64,000 nt of DNA, taken from Nocardioides jishulii (lineage in GTDB: Bacteria; Actinomycetota; Actinomycetes; Propionibacteriales; Nocardioidaceae). The notes beneath the pieces are model-generated. The model had not been told where the DNA came from, did no database searches, and saw only the letters and a program-made list of their open reading frames with translations. Of the stretch, positions 20,185 to 29,177 are shown piece after piece; the stretch's first letter is position 1; each line of letters opens with the position of its first letter. The DNA lies in assembly GCF_006007965.1 (NCBI RefSeq), contig NZ_CP040748.1, positions 2,294,001 to 2,358,000 on the forward strand, written 5' to 3'. The position numbers were made by a program, and so were the translations under genes.

Positions 20185-20954
20185 TCCTGCTCCCTCGCAG
20201 CGTGGTGATCAGCCCAGGTCTGGGCGTCGTTCGTGCCCGCAGCCTTGCCGGCGCGGTGGATCGGCGCCGGGTCGACGGCGCGCGGTTGTCTTCCGGCCGT
20301 GCTGCGCCAGTAGCCCATCACGTCGTAGGCGTGGCTGGGGAGCTGTCGCACCCGCATCAGGTGCTTGCGGATGGCCCTCATCTGGGCGGACTCCCCCGCC
20401 ATCCAGAAGTAGCCCTCACCCTCGGGCCAGTCGATCTGCTCGACCACGGAGGCCAGCTCGGAGGTCTCGTGCTCCGGGACCGGCAGCCAGGTGACGTCGG
20501 CGCCGGGTGGCAGGTAGCCGCTCATGTCGTCGGGCACCTCGGCCCAGATCCGGGTCGGCAGGTCGACGGTCTCGCGGATCCGTGCCATGGCCGGAAGCGC
20601 CGTGAGGTCGCCCACGAGCAACACCCACTGTGCCCCCTCCGGAAGGTCGAAGGAGCCCTTGGCCTCGGTCACGGTGACCACGTCGCCCACGCACTCGCCG
20701 CGCGCCCACTCGGTCACCAGACCCGTCTCGTGCACCACGACGTCGAGCACCATCTCGACGCCGTCCCACGACCGGACGGTGTAGTAGCGCGCCTGGAACT
20801 GCCCCGGGACGACCAGGCCGACCCATTCGTCGGGGATGTCGGTGCTGCGGAAGGCAGCGAGCCCCTCGCCGCCCAGGACGAGCCGGACCAGGTGGTCGCT
20901 GAGCTGCTCACGCCGCAGGACGGTGGCGGAGTACTGCTCGGCACGGGTGCTCAC
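20181..20954 (-). CDS. Siderophore-interacting protein (ferric reductase family)
   Basis: 257-residue FAD/NAD(P)H reductase of the SIP/ViuB family, which releases iron from ferric siderophores in the cytoplasm. The FAD-binding motif is RYYTVRSWDG near residue 57. The isoalloxazine/pyridine nucleotide domain follows with WVLLVGDLTALPAMARI and the C-terminal EGYFWMAGESAQMRAIRKHLM, both family hallmarks. GTG 20954 begins STRAEQYS. ATGA overlap with era. No siderophore synthesis genes are nearby. Confidence 0.85.
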   Translation of the reverse strand: MSTRAEQYSATVLRREQLSDHLVRLVLGGEGLAAFRSTDIPDEWVGLVVPGQFQARYYTVRSWDGVEMVLDVVVHETGLVTEWARGECVGDVVTVTEAKGSFDLPEGAQWVLLVGDLTALPAMARIRETVDLPTRIWAEVPDDMSGYLPPGADVTWLPVPEHETSELASVVEQIDWPEGEGYFWMAGESAQMRAIRKHLMRVRQLPSHAYDVMGYWRSTAGRQPRAVDPAPIHRAGKAAGTNDAQTWADHHAAREQE

Positions 20955-20991
20955 CCGGCAAGGCTAGTACGCAGTCGCCGGGAGGCAGTGA

Positions 20992-22281
20992 TCACCACTC
21001 GGACCGCAGCGGCCAACCGTTCTCCCCACGCTCGTCCGTGCGGGTCGCCAGCACCTGGTGGAGCTCGATGCCGTTGCGCTCGAACCCCACCCGCGAACCG
21101 GCCATGTAGAGGCCCCAGACACGGGCCGTCCCGAGCCCGGCCTCCTCGACGCAGGCGTCCCAGTTCTCCACCAGGTTGCGGCACCAGTCACGCAGGGTCA
21201 ACGCGTAGTGATGGCGCAGGTTCTCCACGTGCACGACCTCCAGACCCACGTCCTGGGCCGCCGTCACGATGCGGCCGACACCGGTCAGCTCCCCGTCGGG
21301 GAAGACGTACCGGTCGATGAACGCCCCGGTCTCCTGACGCCGGTTGTGCGGGCGGGTGATGCAGTGGTTGAGGAGCCGCCCGCCCGGGCGCAGGGCGTCG
21401 AGGAGGAACCCGAAGTAGGCCGGGTAGCGACTGACGCCGATGTGCTCGGTCAGGCCGATCGAGCTGACGGCGTCGAAGGCCTTCTCGCCGACGTTGCGGT
21501 AGTCCTGGTGACGGATCTCCACCAGGTCCGAGAGGCCGGCACGCTCCACGGCCTCACGCCCCCAGGACGCCTGTTCCCCGGAGAGGGTCACCGCGAGCAC
21601 GCGCACCCCGTACTCCCTGGCCGCGTGGATCGCCATCCCGCCCCAGCCGCAGCCCACGTCGAGCAGCCGCTGGCCGGGCTGGAGGGCGAGCTTGCGGGCG
21701 ACGAGGTCGAACTTGGCCGCCTGGGCCTCCTCCAGCGTCGCCTCGGCGTGCGGGTAGTAGGCGCAGGTGTAGGCCATCGAGGGACCGAGCACCTTCTCGT
21801 AGAACGCGTTGGAGACGTCGTAGTGATGCTCGATGACCTCGGCGTCACGTGCCTTGGAGTGGCGCACGCCCTCCATCGTGCGGCGCCAGCGCGACAGGTG
21901 CTCCTGGGGCGGAGGCGACGGCGGCACCAGGGAGCCCGTGCCCAACGTCTTCAGCACCTGCACCAGCTCGGCGGGCCCCGGGGTGCGGAACCTGGTGTGG
22001 TCCATCAGCCGGACCAGCAGGTCGTAGGGGTCCCCCGGGGGGACGCCCAGCATCTCCAGGTCACCCCGGACGTAGGCACGTGCCAGACCCAGGTCGCCCG
22101 GGGCCGTGAGCAGGTAGGAGAGCCCTCGGGCATTGCGCAGCTCCAGACCGGGCCCGTCCGGCGGGCCTGCGGTGCTGCCGTCGTACGCGCGGAACCTCAC
22201 CGGCATCCCGTCCCGCAGGAGGGACTCCACCACTTGCGCGATGGGGGTGGTCGCGGTCGCCTGTCCCGTGGTCTGCGTCAT
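20992..22281 (-). CDS. tmsB: SAM-dependent fatty-acyl methyltransferase (10-methylene forming)
   Basis: 429 residues of the cyclopropane-fatty-acid synthase family. The SAM site is LLDVGCGWGGMAIHAARE near residue 207. The family regions YDVSNAFYEKVLGPSMAYTCAYY and SSIGLTEHIGVSRYPAYF are present. Next to the FAD oxidoreductase gene this is the pair that makes 10-methyl (tuberculostearic-type) fatty acids from oleoyl phospholipid: TmsB methylates, TmsA reduces. The start overlaps the tmsA stop by 4 bases (ATGA). A plain cyclopropane synthase is the alternative; the partner argues against it. Confidence 0.82.
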   Translation of the reverse strand: MTQTTGQATATTPIAQVVESLLRDGMPVRFRAYDGSTAGPPDGPGLELRNARGLSYLLTAPGDLGLARAYVRGDLEMLGVPPGDPYDLLVRLMDHTRFRTPGPAELVQVLKTLGTGSLVPPSPPPQEHLSRWRRTMEGVRHSKARDAEVIEHHYDVSNAFYEKVLGPSMAYTCAYYPHAEATLEEAQAAKFDLVARKLALQPGQRLLDVGCGWGGMAIHAAREYGVRVLAVTLSGEQASWGREAVERAGLSDLVEIRHQDYRNVGEKAFDAVSSIGLTEHIGVSRYPAYFGFLLDALRPGGRLLNHCITRPHNRRQETGAFIDRYVFPDGELTGVGRIVTAAQDVGLEVVHVENLRHHYALTLRDWCRNLVENWDACVEEAGLGTARVWGLYMAGSRVGFERNGIELHQVLATRTDERGENGWPLRSEW

Positions 22282-23648
22282 CGTCGTTGCACCGCCTTGT
22301 CGTAGAGGCTGCTCAATCTGTGGTCAGGATCGTGCGCTGCCTTCACGCGCGCCAAGGACTCACCGCCGTAGAGGCGGTCGAACTCCTCACGCTCGTAGAA
22401 CGCGTCGGAGTAGAGCGACTTGTGGCCCCCGAGCTCGGTCACTCGGCGTTCGATGGCTCGGTTGAGAGGAGCCTCCTCGGCGCCGGGCCCGACCGGGACG
22501 GTGCCCCAGAAGCCGACGTTGACGTAGGTCTGTCCCGGGTGCAGCGGGTAGGTCGGCCACGTGCGCTCTCCCCTGAGCCGGAGCGGGCAGAGCCAGACCG
22601 GACGCATCCCCACCTCCGCGTCGAACCAGGTCAGGAAGTCCTCGAGGGCCTCCAACGGCACCTCCACGTCCTGGATCACCCGTTCGCGCTGCGGACGCCC
22701 GCGCCACCGGTCGACGCGGTCCACCAGACCTCGCCGCCGCTCGAAGGAGACCACGCGTTGGTAGACCTCCGAGTGACGCAGGTGCGCGGGCCACAACCGG
22801 CGGACGACCGGGTGCTCCAGGCCCAGCGCCCTCGCGCACCAGAACCAGTCGGTGTCCCACCGCCAGAGGTAGTCGTGGGCGGTGAGCAGGTCGTGGTCGA
22901 GGGTGCGCACCGACCGGTGGTAGATCCGCTGGCCGGTGTAGTCCGAGACCGCGCCCGCTGGCGCGTCGAAGGTGGCCAGCGTCAGCACCAGCTCGCCGGG
23001 GGCGAAGGCGACCCCGTCCATGCCGTCGACGCGTACGCCCTCCCAGGCGCCGGTGGCGACGACCTCGTCGACGGCCTCGGCCAGCGCCTGCACCTCGCTG
23101 AAGCGCACGTGGCGCAGGGCGACGTACTGCCCGATCGGCGCCAGCTCGATGCTGAGCCGCGTGGCGTAGCCCAACGACCCGTACGAGTTCGGGAACGCGT
23201 CGAAGAGCTCGTCACCGGGTCGGCACGTCACCAGGTCACCGCGCCCGGTCAGCACGTCCATCTCCACGACGGACTCGTGCGGCAGGCCGTGACGAAAGCT
23301 GGTCGACTCGATGCCCAGACCTGTGACTGCCCCACCGAGGGTGATGGTGCGCAGCTGCGGCACCACGAGCGGCATCAGCCCGTGGGGCAGCGTCGCCTCG
23401 ACCAGGTGCTGGTAGGTGCACATGCCCTGCACCTCGGCGCGCCGCGCCACGGGGTCGACCGAGAGCACCCCGTCGAGGTCGTCGACCTCCAGACCAGCGG
23501 TCGCCCGGTCACGGGCACGGAAGAGGTTGGAGGTCCGCTTCGCGAGGCGCACCGGCGCGCCCGGAGGTATGGCCGCGTACGACGCACGCAGTCGCGCGAC
23601 GGCGGTCTCGTGGCGTCGCTCCGACGACGGCGCCACGTCCTGACTCAT
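22278..23648 (-). CDS. tmsA: FAD-linked reductase for 10-methyl fatty acids
   Basis: 456-residue FAD-binding oxidoreductase of the PCMH (FAD_binding_4) type. The FAD domain includes AEVQGMCTYQHLVEATLPHGLMP and TLGGAVTGLGIESTSFRHGLPHE. The C-terminal half (TWPTYPLHPGQTYVNVGFWG) resembles DprE1/24-dehydrocholesterol-reductase-like caps. In the tms/bfa system this protein reduces the 10-methylene acyl intermediate to 10-methyl. ATG 23648 (SQDVAPSS) is preferred; GTG 23657 is also possible. It stands between the cytidine-deaminase-like gene and tmsB, all in the minus direction. Confidence 0.82.
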   Translation of the reverse strand: MSQDVAPSSERRHETAVARLRASYAAIPPGAPVRLAKRTSNLFRARDRATAGLEVDDLDGVLSVDPVARRAEVQGMCTYQHLVEATLPHGLMPLVVPQLRTITLGGAVTGLGIESTSFRHGLPHESVVEMDVLTGRGDLVTCRPGDELFDAFPNSYGSLGYATRLSIELAPIGQYVALRHVRFSEVQALAEAVDEVVATGAWEGVRVDGMDGVAFAPGELVLTLATFDAPAGAVSDYTGQRIYHRSVRTLDHDLLTAHDYLWRWDTDWFWCARALGLEHPVVRRLWPAHLRHSEVYQRVVSFERRRGLVDRVDRWRGRPQRERVIQDVEVPLEALEDFLTWFDAEVGMRPVWLCPLRLRGERTWPTYPLHPGQTYVNVGFWGTVPVGPGAEEAPLNRAIERRVTELGGHKSLYSDAFYEREEFDRLYGGESLARVKAAHDPDHRLSSLYDKAVQRR

Positions 23649-23694
23649 GCCGACCACCGTAGCCAGTTCGCCGCCGGGGCGCCACGGTCAGAAG

Positions 23695-24048
23695 TCAGAG
23701 GGTCTCAGGGGTCCCCGACGCCATGACGGTGCCTCGTGGGTCACCGAGGTGGACCACCACGTCGCCGCCGGAGAACTCCCGCACCACGGCGGCAGCGTCC
23801 TCCGTCCACGGAGTCTCCGCCAGTCGGACGACCGCCTCCAGGCCCCGCGACCCCGACGAGATCGCCATGGCCACGCACACCTCCACCGCGCCGAGCCGCA
23901 ACGACGGCAGGTCGACGGAGGCAGCGGCGTACGTCCTCCCGTCGCTGTCGCGCACGGCGGCGCCCTCGGCGGCACCCACCCGCACCCGGGTGGCTCGGGC
24001 CAGGGTGACGAGCTTCGCGTCCTCGGCAGAGAGCTGCTGGTCGGTCAT
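23695..24048 (-). CDS. Cytidine-deaminase-like protein without zinc ligands
   Basis: 117 residues with a cytidine-deaminase-like order of elements (VTLARATRVRVGAAEGAAVRDSDGRTYAAASVDLPSLRLGAVEVCVAMA). At the place of the catalytic C/H-A-E and PCxxC zinc motifs it has GAVEVCVA and no CxxC pair, so it should not deaminate. Proteins of this kind lie next to era and corC in many actinobacteria, which supports the call. It overlaps the corC stop by 4 bases. Role unknown. Confidence 0.65.
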   Translation of the reverse strand: MTDQQLSAEDAKLVTLARATRVRVGAAEGAAVRDSDGRTYAAASVDLPSLRLGAVEVCVAMAISSGSRGLEAVVRLAETPWTEDAAAVVREFSGGDVVVHLGDPRGTVMASGTPETL

Positions 24049-25355
24049 TCGTGATCCTCCTCGACGTCAGGTGACGTCTCGTCTTCGTCACCGGTCGACT
24101 CGACCGGTCTCACCAGTACCGTGCTGACCCTGTTGCGCCGTCCGGTCGCGCCCTCGGCCTCGAACCGCAGTCCGTGCACCTCCGTCACCGCGCCGGGCAG
24201 GGGCACCCGTCCGAGGTGCTTGGCCAGGAGGCCACCGACCGTGTCGACGTCGTCGTCGATCACCGAGATCCCGAAGAGGTCGACCAGGTCGTCGACCGGG
24301 TAGCGCACGGACACCCGGGTCCCGCCCTCCACGACCTCGGCCTCGTGCCGGGCGACGTCGTACTCGTCGGTGATCTCACCGACGATCTCCTCGAGCACGT
24401 CCTCGATCGTGACCAGGCCCGTGGTGCCGCCGTACTCGTCGACCACGACGGCCAGGTGCTCGCGCCGGGCCTGCATCTCGGCCAAGAGCCTGTCGACGGC
24501 CAACGTGTCGGGGACGAAGTGCGCGTCGCGCATCACCTCGTCGACGCGCATCGTGGTCTCGATCTCGGGGTCGTCGAAGTCCCGGCGTACGACGTCCTTG
24601 AAGTAGGCGACCCCGACCACGTCGTCCAGGTTCTCGCCGATCACGGGGATGCGGGAGTAGCCCGAGCGCAGGAAGAGGCTGGTCGCCTGGCGCAGGTTCT
24701 TGTGGCGCTCGATCCAGACCATGTCGGGTCGCGGCACCATGACTTCACGGCAGATCGTGTCGCCGAGCTCGAAGACGGAGTGGATCATCTTGCGCTCGCC
24801 TTCCTCGATCACGTGCGAGGCCTCGGCCATGTCGACCAGCTCGCGCAGCTCGGTCTCGGAGGCGAAGGGTCCACGACGGAAGCCACGCCCCGGGGTGATC
24901 GCGTTGCCGAGCAGGATCAGCGCCTGCGGCAGCGGGCCGAGGATGCGGGTCACCGCGACCACGGGAGCAGCGACGGCCAGCGCGACGGCGGCGTCGTGCT
25001 GGCGCCCCAACGTGCGCGGCGCGACGCCGATCAGCACGAAGGAGACGACGACCATCACGCCCGCGCTCGTGAGCGCGGTCGGCCACCACGCCCCGTCGAA
25101 GAGGTCGTGGAACCACAGGGACACCCCGACCACGGCGCAGACCTCGCTGGCGATGCGCAGGAGCAGGATCGTGCTGAGGTAGCGAGCCGGCTCGTCGAGG
25201 ATCGTGCCCAGCGCCCTCGCACCGGCCCGTCGCTCGGCCGCCAGCTCGGCCGCCCTCGCCCGGGAGAACTGGGTGAGGGCACTGTCAGCCGCCGCGAGGA
25301 CTCCGGCCAGCACCACCAGGACGATCACCGTGACCAGCAGCGAGGGCCCGCTCAT
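24045..25355 (-). CDS. CNNM/CorC-family transporter with CBS pair
   Basis: 436 residues. The N-terminal DUF21 (CNNM) membrane domain has about four hydrophobic segments (LLVTVIVLVVLAGVLAAADSAL first). A CBS pair covers roughly residues 205-330 (REVMVPRPDMVWIE, GYSRIPVIGENLDDVVGVAYFKDV, LAVVVDEYGGTTGLVTIEDVLEEIVGEI). A C-terminal CorC/HlyC domain follows (VDDLVDLFGISVIDDDVDTVGG). The family is linked to Mg2+/Co2+ transport; the older name hemolysin is misleading. Acidic tail. Part of the phoH-ybeY-corC string. Confidence 0.88.
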   Translation of the reverse strand: MSGPSLLVTVIVLVVLAGVLAAADSALTQFSRARAAELAAERRAGARALGTILDEPARYLSTILLLRIASEVCAVVGVSLWFHDLFDGAWWPTALTSAGVMVVVSFVLIGVAPRTLGRQHDAAVALAVAAPVVAVTRILGPLPQALILLGNAITPGRGFRRGPFASETELRELVDMAEASHVIEEGERKMIHSVFELGDTICREVMVPRPDMVWIERHKNLRQATSLFLRSGYSRIPVIGENLDDVVGVAYFKDVVRRDFDDPEIETTMRVDEVMRDAHFVPDTLAVDRLLAEMQARREHLAVVVDEYGGTTGLVTIEDVLEEIVGEITDEYDVARHEAEVVEGGTRVSVRYPVDDLVDLFGISVIDDDVDTVGGLLAKHLGRVPLPGAVTEVHGLRFEAEGATGRRNRVSTVLVRPVESTGDEDETSPDVEEDHE

Positions 25356-25381
25356 CTAGTGCTCCCGGGACCTGTGGCGCG

Positions 25382-25840
25382 TCACTCTGACGGCTGGGTG
25401 CGCCACTGCGCGAGCAGCTGGTCCTGGAGACCGAACATCTCCTTGTGCTCCTCCGGCTCGGCGTGGTCGTAGCCCAGGAGGTGGAGGATGCCGTGCACCG
25501 TCAGCAGCTCGAGCTCGGCGAGGGTGCCGTGGCCGGCCGTCTCACCCTGGCGCTGCGCGACCGCGGGGCAGAGGACGAGGTCACCGAGGACGCCTTCCTC
25601 GGGCTCCTCGTTGACCAGGCCGGGACGGAGCTCGTCCATCGGGAAGGCCAGCACGTCGGTGGGGCCCTCCTTCTCCATCCACTGCTCGTTGAGCTCGGCG
25701 ATGGTCTCCTCGTCGACCGCCTTGATGCACAGCTCCGCCTGCGGGTGCACGCGCATGGCGTCCATCACGAAGCGGCTCAGCGCCGTGAGGTGCTGCACGT
25801 CCAGGTCGAACCCGGACTCGTCGAGGACCTCGATGCTCAC
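25382..25840 (-). CDS. ybeY: Endoribonuclease YbeY
   Basis: 152-residue zinc endoribonuclease for 16S rRNA maturation and ribosome quality control. The H3 zinc motif HGILHLLGYDHAEPEE is near residue 116, and the conserved GPTDVLAFPMDE is near 58. Its start overlaps the phoH stop by 4 bases; corC follows after 26 bases. Confidence 0.95.
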   Translation of the reverse strand: MSIEVLDESGFDLDVQHLTALSRFVMDAMRVHPQAELCIKAVDEETIAELNEQWMEKEGPTDVLAFPMDELRPGLVNEEPEEGVLGDLVLCPAVAQRQGETAGHGTLAELELLTVHGILHLLGYDHAEPEEHKEMFGLQDQLLAQWRTQPSE

Positions 25841-26868
25841 GGACGGCGCTCCTTCGTGGTGGGGGTGGCGGGGGTGTCGCGACGGCCCTTGTCGACCTCG
25901 CTGCGGGCGTCGAACTCGTCGTACGCGGCGACGATCCTGCCCACCAGGCGGTGGCGCACGACGTCACCGCTGGTGAGGCGGTTGAAGACGACGTCCTCGA
26001 CGCCGGTGAGGATCTGCTCGACGACCTTCAGGCCCGACTTCACGCCACCGGGGAGGTCGACCTGGGTGACGTCGCCGGTGACGACGATCTTGGAGCCGAA
26101 ACCGAGCCTGGTGAGGAACATCTTCATCTGCTCCGGCGAGGTGTTCTGCGCCTCGTCGAGGATGATGAACGCGTCGTTGAGCGTGCGCCCGCGCATGTAG
26201 GCCAGGGGGGCCACCTCGATCGTCCCGGCGGCCAGCAGCTTCGGGATCGTCTCGGGGTCGATCATGTCGTGCAGGGCGTCGTACAGCGGACGCAGGTAGG
26301 GGTCGATCTTCTCGCTGAGCGTGCCGGGGAGGAAGCCGAGGCGCTCGCCCGCCTCCACCGCAGGTCGGGTCAGGATGATGCGGCTGACCTGCTTGTTCTG
26401 CAGTGCCTGGACGGCCTTGGCCATCGCCAGGTAGGTCTTGCCGGTGCCGGCGGGACCGATGCCGAAGGTGATGGTGTGCTGGTCGATCGAGTCGACGTAG
26501 CGCTTCTGGTTGAGCGTCTTCGGGCGGATCGTGCGGCCACGGTTCGACAGGATGTTGTGGCTCAGCACCTCCGACGGGCTCTCCGCCGCCTCCGTGCGGA
26601 GCATGCCGATGATCCGCTCCACGGTCTCGCGGGTGATGCCCTGACCGGTGCGGATGATCGTGACGACCTCGTCGAGCAGCTTCTCGGCCAGCGTCACCTC
26701 GCTGGCCTCGCCGTGCAGGGTGATCCGGTTGCCGCGGACGTGGATCTCGGACTCGAACGCGTCCTCGATCAGCGAGAGGAACTCGTCGCCGGGACCGAGC
26801 ACGCTGACCATGTTGACGCTGGGCGGTACGACCACCGTGTGCTTGGTGAGGAGGGGGGACTCAGACAT
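25837..26868 (-). CDS. phoH: PhoH-family ATPase
   Basis: 343-residue PhoH-like protein; family members bind ATP and are linked to RNA metabolism. The N-terminal KH-like part (VVPPSVNMVSVLGPGDEFL ... IHVRGNRITLHG) precedes Walker A GPAGTGKTYLAMAKAV near residue 145. Walker B is AFIILDEAQNTSPEQMK, with TGDVTQVDLPGG after it. ATG 26868 (SESPLLTK) is chosen; an in-frame ATG at 26904 is possible. First gene of the ybeY-corC string. Confidence 0.93.
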   Translation of the reverse strand: MSESPLLTKHTVVVPPSVNMVSVLGPGDEFLSLIEDAFESEIHVRGNRITLHGEASEVTLAEKLLDEVVTIIRTGQGITRETVERIIGMLRTEAAESPSEVLSHNILSNRGRTIRPKTLNQKRYVDSIDQHTITFGIGPAGTGKTYLAMAKAVQALQNKQVSRIILTRPAVEAGERLGFLPGTLSEKIDPYLRPLYDALHDMIDPETIPKLLAAGTIEVAPLAYMRGRTLNDAFIILDEAQNTSPEQMKMFLTRLGFGSKIVVTGDVTQVDLPGGVKSGLKVVEQILTGVEDVVFNRLTSGDVVRHRLVGRIVAAYDEFDARSEVDKGRRDTPATPTTKERRP

Positions 26869-26944
26869 GGGTGCTTTCGGCGTCGGCGGCTGGACCTGCT
26901 CCATGCTACGGGAGCGGCCGCGTGGCGCCCACCGAGAATCAGAC

Positions 26945-27298
26945 TCAGCCCGGGGGCCAGGTGAAGGGACGTCCGCCCAGGACGTGCAGGTGGGTGTGGA
27001 AGACGGTCTGCCCCGCGCCCGTCCCGGTGTTGAAGACCAACCGGTAGTCCTCCCCCACGCCGTCGTCGCGGGCCACCGCGGCGGCCGCGTCGACCAGGTC
27101 GGCCATCGTCGCCGGCTCGCCCGCCGAGAGCTCGGCGGCGTTGGCGTAGTGGCTCCGCGGCACCACCAGGACATGGGTCGGCGCCTGTGGAGTGAGGTCT
27201 CGGAAGGCCACGACGGTCGGCGACTCGTGGACCACGGTGGCGGGGATCTCACCGGCCACGATCTTGCAGAAGATGCAGTCAGCCTGAGGAGTGCTCAT
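26945..27298 (-). CDS. HIT-family nucleotide-binding protein
   Basis: 117 residues with the histidine triad HTHLHVLGG near the C-terminus and the family start CIFCKIVAGEIPATVVHE. Proteins of the HINT branch hydrolyse adenosine phosphoramidates. The DCIFCKI pair is commonly zinc-binding. It precedes phoH in the same direction, with 76 bases between, and is divergent from the GerMN lipoprotein gene. Confidence 0.92.
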   Translation of the reverse strand: MSTPQADCIFCKIVAGEIPATVVHESPTVVAFRDLTPQAPTHVLVVPRSHYANAAELSAGEPATMADLVDAAAAVARDDGVGEDYRLVFNTGTGAGQTVFHTHLHVLGGRPFTWPPG

Positions 27299-27393
27299 GG
27301 CACCACCCTAGGACCCGCAATGATGCGTGGATCACACCGACCGCCTCGCGTGAAGAACCACGAGACACGGCGCCGGTTGTCTACGGTGGGGCC

Positions 27394-28308
27394 ATGAGCA
27401 CCCTGTCCACCCAGCGCCACCGCCGGCGCGCGATCGCCGCTGCCCTGGCCGTCGCGACCCTGACCCTCGCCGGTTGCGGCACCGAGCAGTCCACCACCCC
27501 GGACGCGACCACCGAGTCCACGCCGGACGCCACCCCGACCCCCACGGACGACACCGAGACCCCGGCGCCCATCACGGTCGCGGTCCCCCTGTACTACGCC
27601 GGGGACGCCAGCGGCAAGGTGCGCCTGTTCCGCGAGTTCCAGCAGGTGGAGGGCCAGGCCCTGACCGAGGCTGCTCGCCTCGTCGACGGCGGCGAGCCGC
27701 TCGACCCCGACTACCGGACCCTGTGGCCCGGTGGCGCGGTCGAGAGCGCCGAGATGAAGGACGGCGTCATCACGGTGACGCTCAAGGACGATGCCTTCAC
27801 CGAACGCCCCGACGGCATGCCGGAGGCCGAGGCCAAGCTGGCGCTCCAGCAGATGGTGCTGACCCTCCAGGGCGTCGAGCAGAGCACCACCCCCGTGCGG
27901 TTCGTCCGCACGACCGGGTCAGAGGACGAGTCGACCCCGCCCACCCTCTTCGGCATCGACGTGAGCAAGCCCGTCAATCGGGCGGACTGGCAGTCGACGA
28001 TGGCGATGGTCAACGTCACCGTCCCGGCCCAGGACTCCACCGTCACCGGCGAGGAGCTCGTGGCGGAGGGTCTGGCGAGCTCGTTCGAGGCCAACGTGCC
28101 GTGGGAGATCCGCCAGGGCGACAAGGTCGTTCTCACCGGCTACGCGACGGCCGACGGCTGGATGGACCGCCTTCACCCGTGGCACGTCGAGATCAACATC
28201 TCGCAGCTCGAGCCCGGCGAGTACACGTTCGTCGCCACGACGTCCGACCCCTCCGACGGCGAGGGCCCCGGCCCGACCAAGGACTCCAAGACCTTCGTCG
28301 TGAAGTGA
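27394..28308 (+). CDS. GerMN-domain lipoprotein with Gmad2 domain
   Basis: 304-residue lipoprotein: basic start RHRRR, hydrophobic core, lipobox TLAGC near residue 28, then a Thr/Pro/Asp linker. A GerMN (sporulation/spore germination) domain spans roughly residues 65-175 (VPLYYAGDASGKVRLFREFQ ... AKLALQQMVLTLQGVE). A Gmad2 immunoglobulin-like domain spans about 200-303 (GLASSFEANVPWEIRQGDKV ... GEYTFVATTSDPS). The organism is presumably non-sporulating, so a cell-envelope role is likelier. A strong terminator follows. Confidence 0.8.
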   Translation: MSTLSTQRHRRRAIAAALAVATLTLAGCGTEQSTTPDATTESTPDATPTPTDDTETPAPITVAVPLYYAGDASGKVRLFREFQQVEGQALTEAARLVDGGEPLDPDYRTLWPGGAVESAEMKDGVITVTLKDDAFTERPDGMPEAEAKLALQQMVLTLQGVEQSTTPVRFVRTTGSEDESTPPTLFGIDVSKPVNRADWQSTMAMVNVTVPAQDSTVTGEELVAEGLASSFEANVPWEIRQGDKVVLTGYATADGWMDRLHPWHVEINISQLEPGEYTFVATTSDPSDGEGPGPTKDSKTFVVK

Positions 28309-28347
28309 GGACGACCGAGTCGTGACTCCGGCTCAGCACTGACGCAC

Positions 28348-28381
28348 GAGGCCCCGCCGACCGGTTGGTCGGCGGGGCCTC
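28348..28381 (+). terminator. Intrinsic-type terminator hairpin
   Basis: A perfect 15-base stem GAGGCCCCGCCGACC with a GGTT loop lies 39 bases after the GerMN lipoprotein stop and before the converging rsmE stop. There is no clear U-run; it may serve both directions. Confidence 0.75.
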
Positions 28382-28406
28382 GTCATGTCCTTCGCGACGT
28401 GTCGCG

Positions 28407-29163
28407 TCAGGCGGGGTCCTCAGCCTGCCAGCGGGCGGTGCGGGAGAGCAGGGCGCCCACGGCCACCACGCCGGCGGTGGAGGTACGCAGCACCTCACGC
28501 CCCAGGCGTACGGGGACGGCCCCGGCGGCAGTGAACGCCTCGAGCTCCTCCGGCGAGACGCCGCCCTCGGGGCCGACCACCAGGAGGATCTCCCCCGCCA
28601 CCGGCACCTCGAGGGACGACAACGGCGCGCTCGCCTCCTCGTGGAGCACCAGGGCCACCTCCGCGGCCTCGATGCGCGCCACGACGTCGGCCGTGGTCGC
28701 CAGCGGAGTCACCTCCGGGTGCCACACGCGTCGGGCCTGCTTGGCGGCCTCACGCGCGGTGGACGCCCACTTCGCGTGCGACTTCGCCGCCCGCTCGCCC
28801 CGCCAGACCGCGACCGAGCGGGAGGCGGCCCAGGGGACGACGACGTCGACCCCCACCTCGGTGAGGACCTCCACGGCGAGCTCGCCGCGGTCCCCCTTGG
28901 GCAGGGCCTGGACCACGCTGACGGTGGGGGGCGGGACGCGGGGAGTCGGTGACCTCGTCGACGACCAGGTCGAAGGCGCGCTTGGCCGTGGCGCTGACGG
29001 CACCGCTCACGGCGCGGCCGCGACCGTCGGTCAGCACCACGCGCTCGCCCACGCCAAGTCGGCGTACCGCGACGGCGTGGTGCCCCTCGTCACCGGTGAC
29101 CTGGACCGTCGCCCCGGGGGTGGCGGCCGACAGGTCGTCGACGACGTGCACGGGAAGCGTCAT
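28407..29163 (-). pseudogene. rsmE: 16S rRNA m3U1498 methyltransferase, frameshifted as given
   Basis: The protein is split over two frames. Residues from 29163 down to about 28932 read LPVHVVDDLSAATPGATVQV ... TAKRAFDLVVDEVTDSPRPAP. From about 28930 on the reading continues in the next frame as TVSVVQALPKGDRGELAVEV, with the SPOUT knot motifs LLVVGPEGGVSPEELEAF and LGREVLRTSTAGVVAVGAL. Removing one C from the six-C run (plus-strand G 28926-28931) joins them as DSPRPAPTVSVVQALPKGDRG and gives 251 residues with no stop. Either a sequencing/assembly error or a genuine frameshift. It sits downstream of dnaJ with a 14-base gap, as usual. Confidence 0.85.
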
Positions 29164-29177
29164 GGCGCCGCCTCGAC

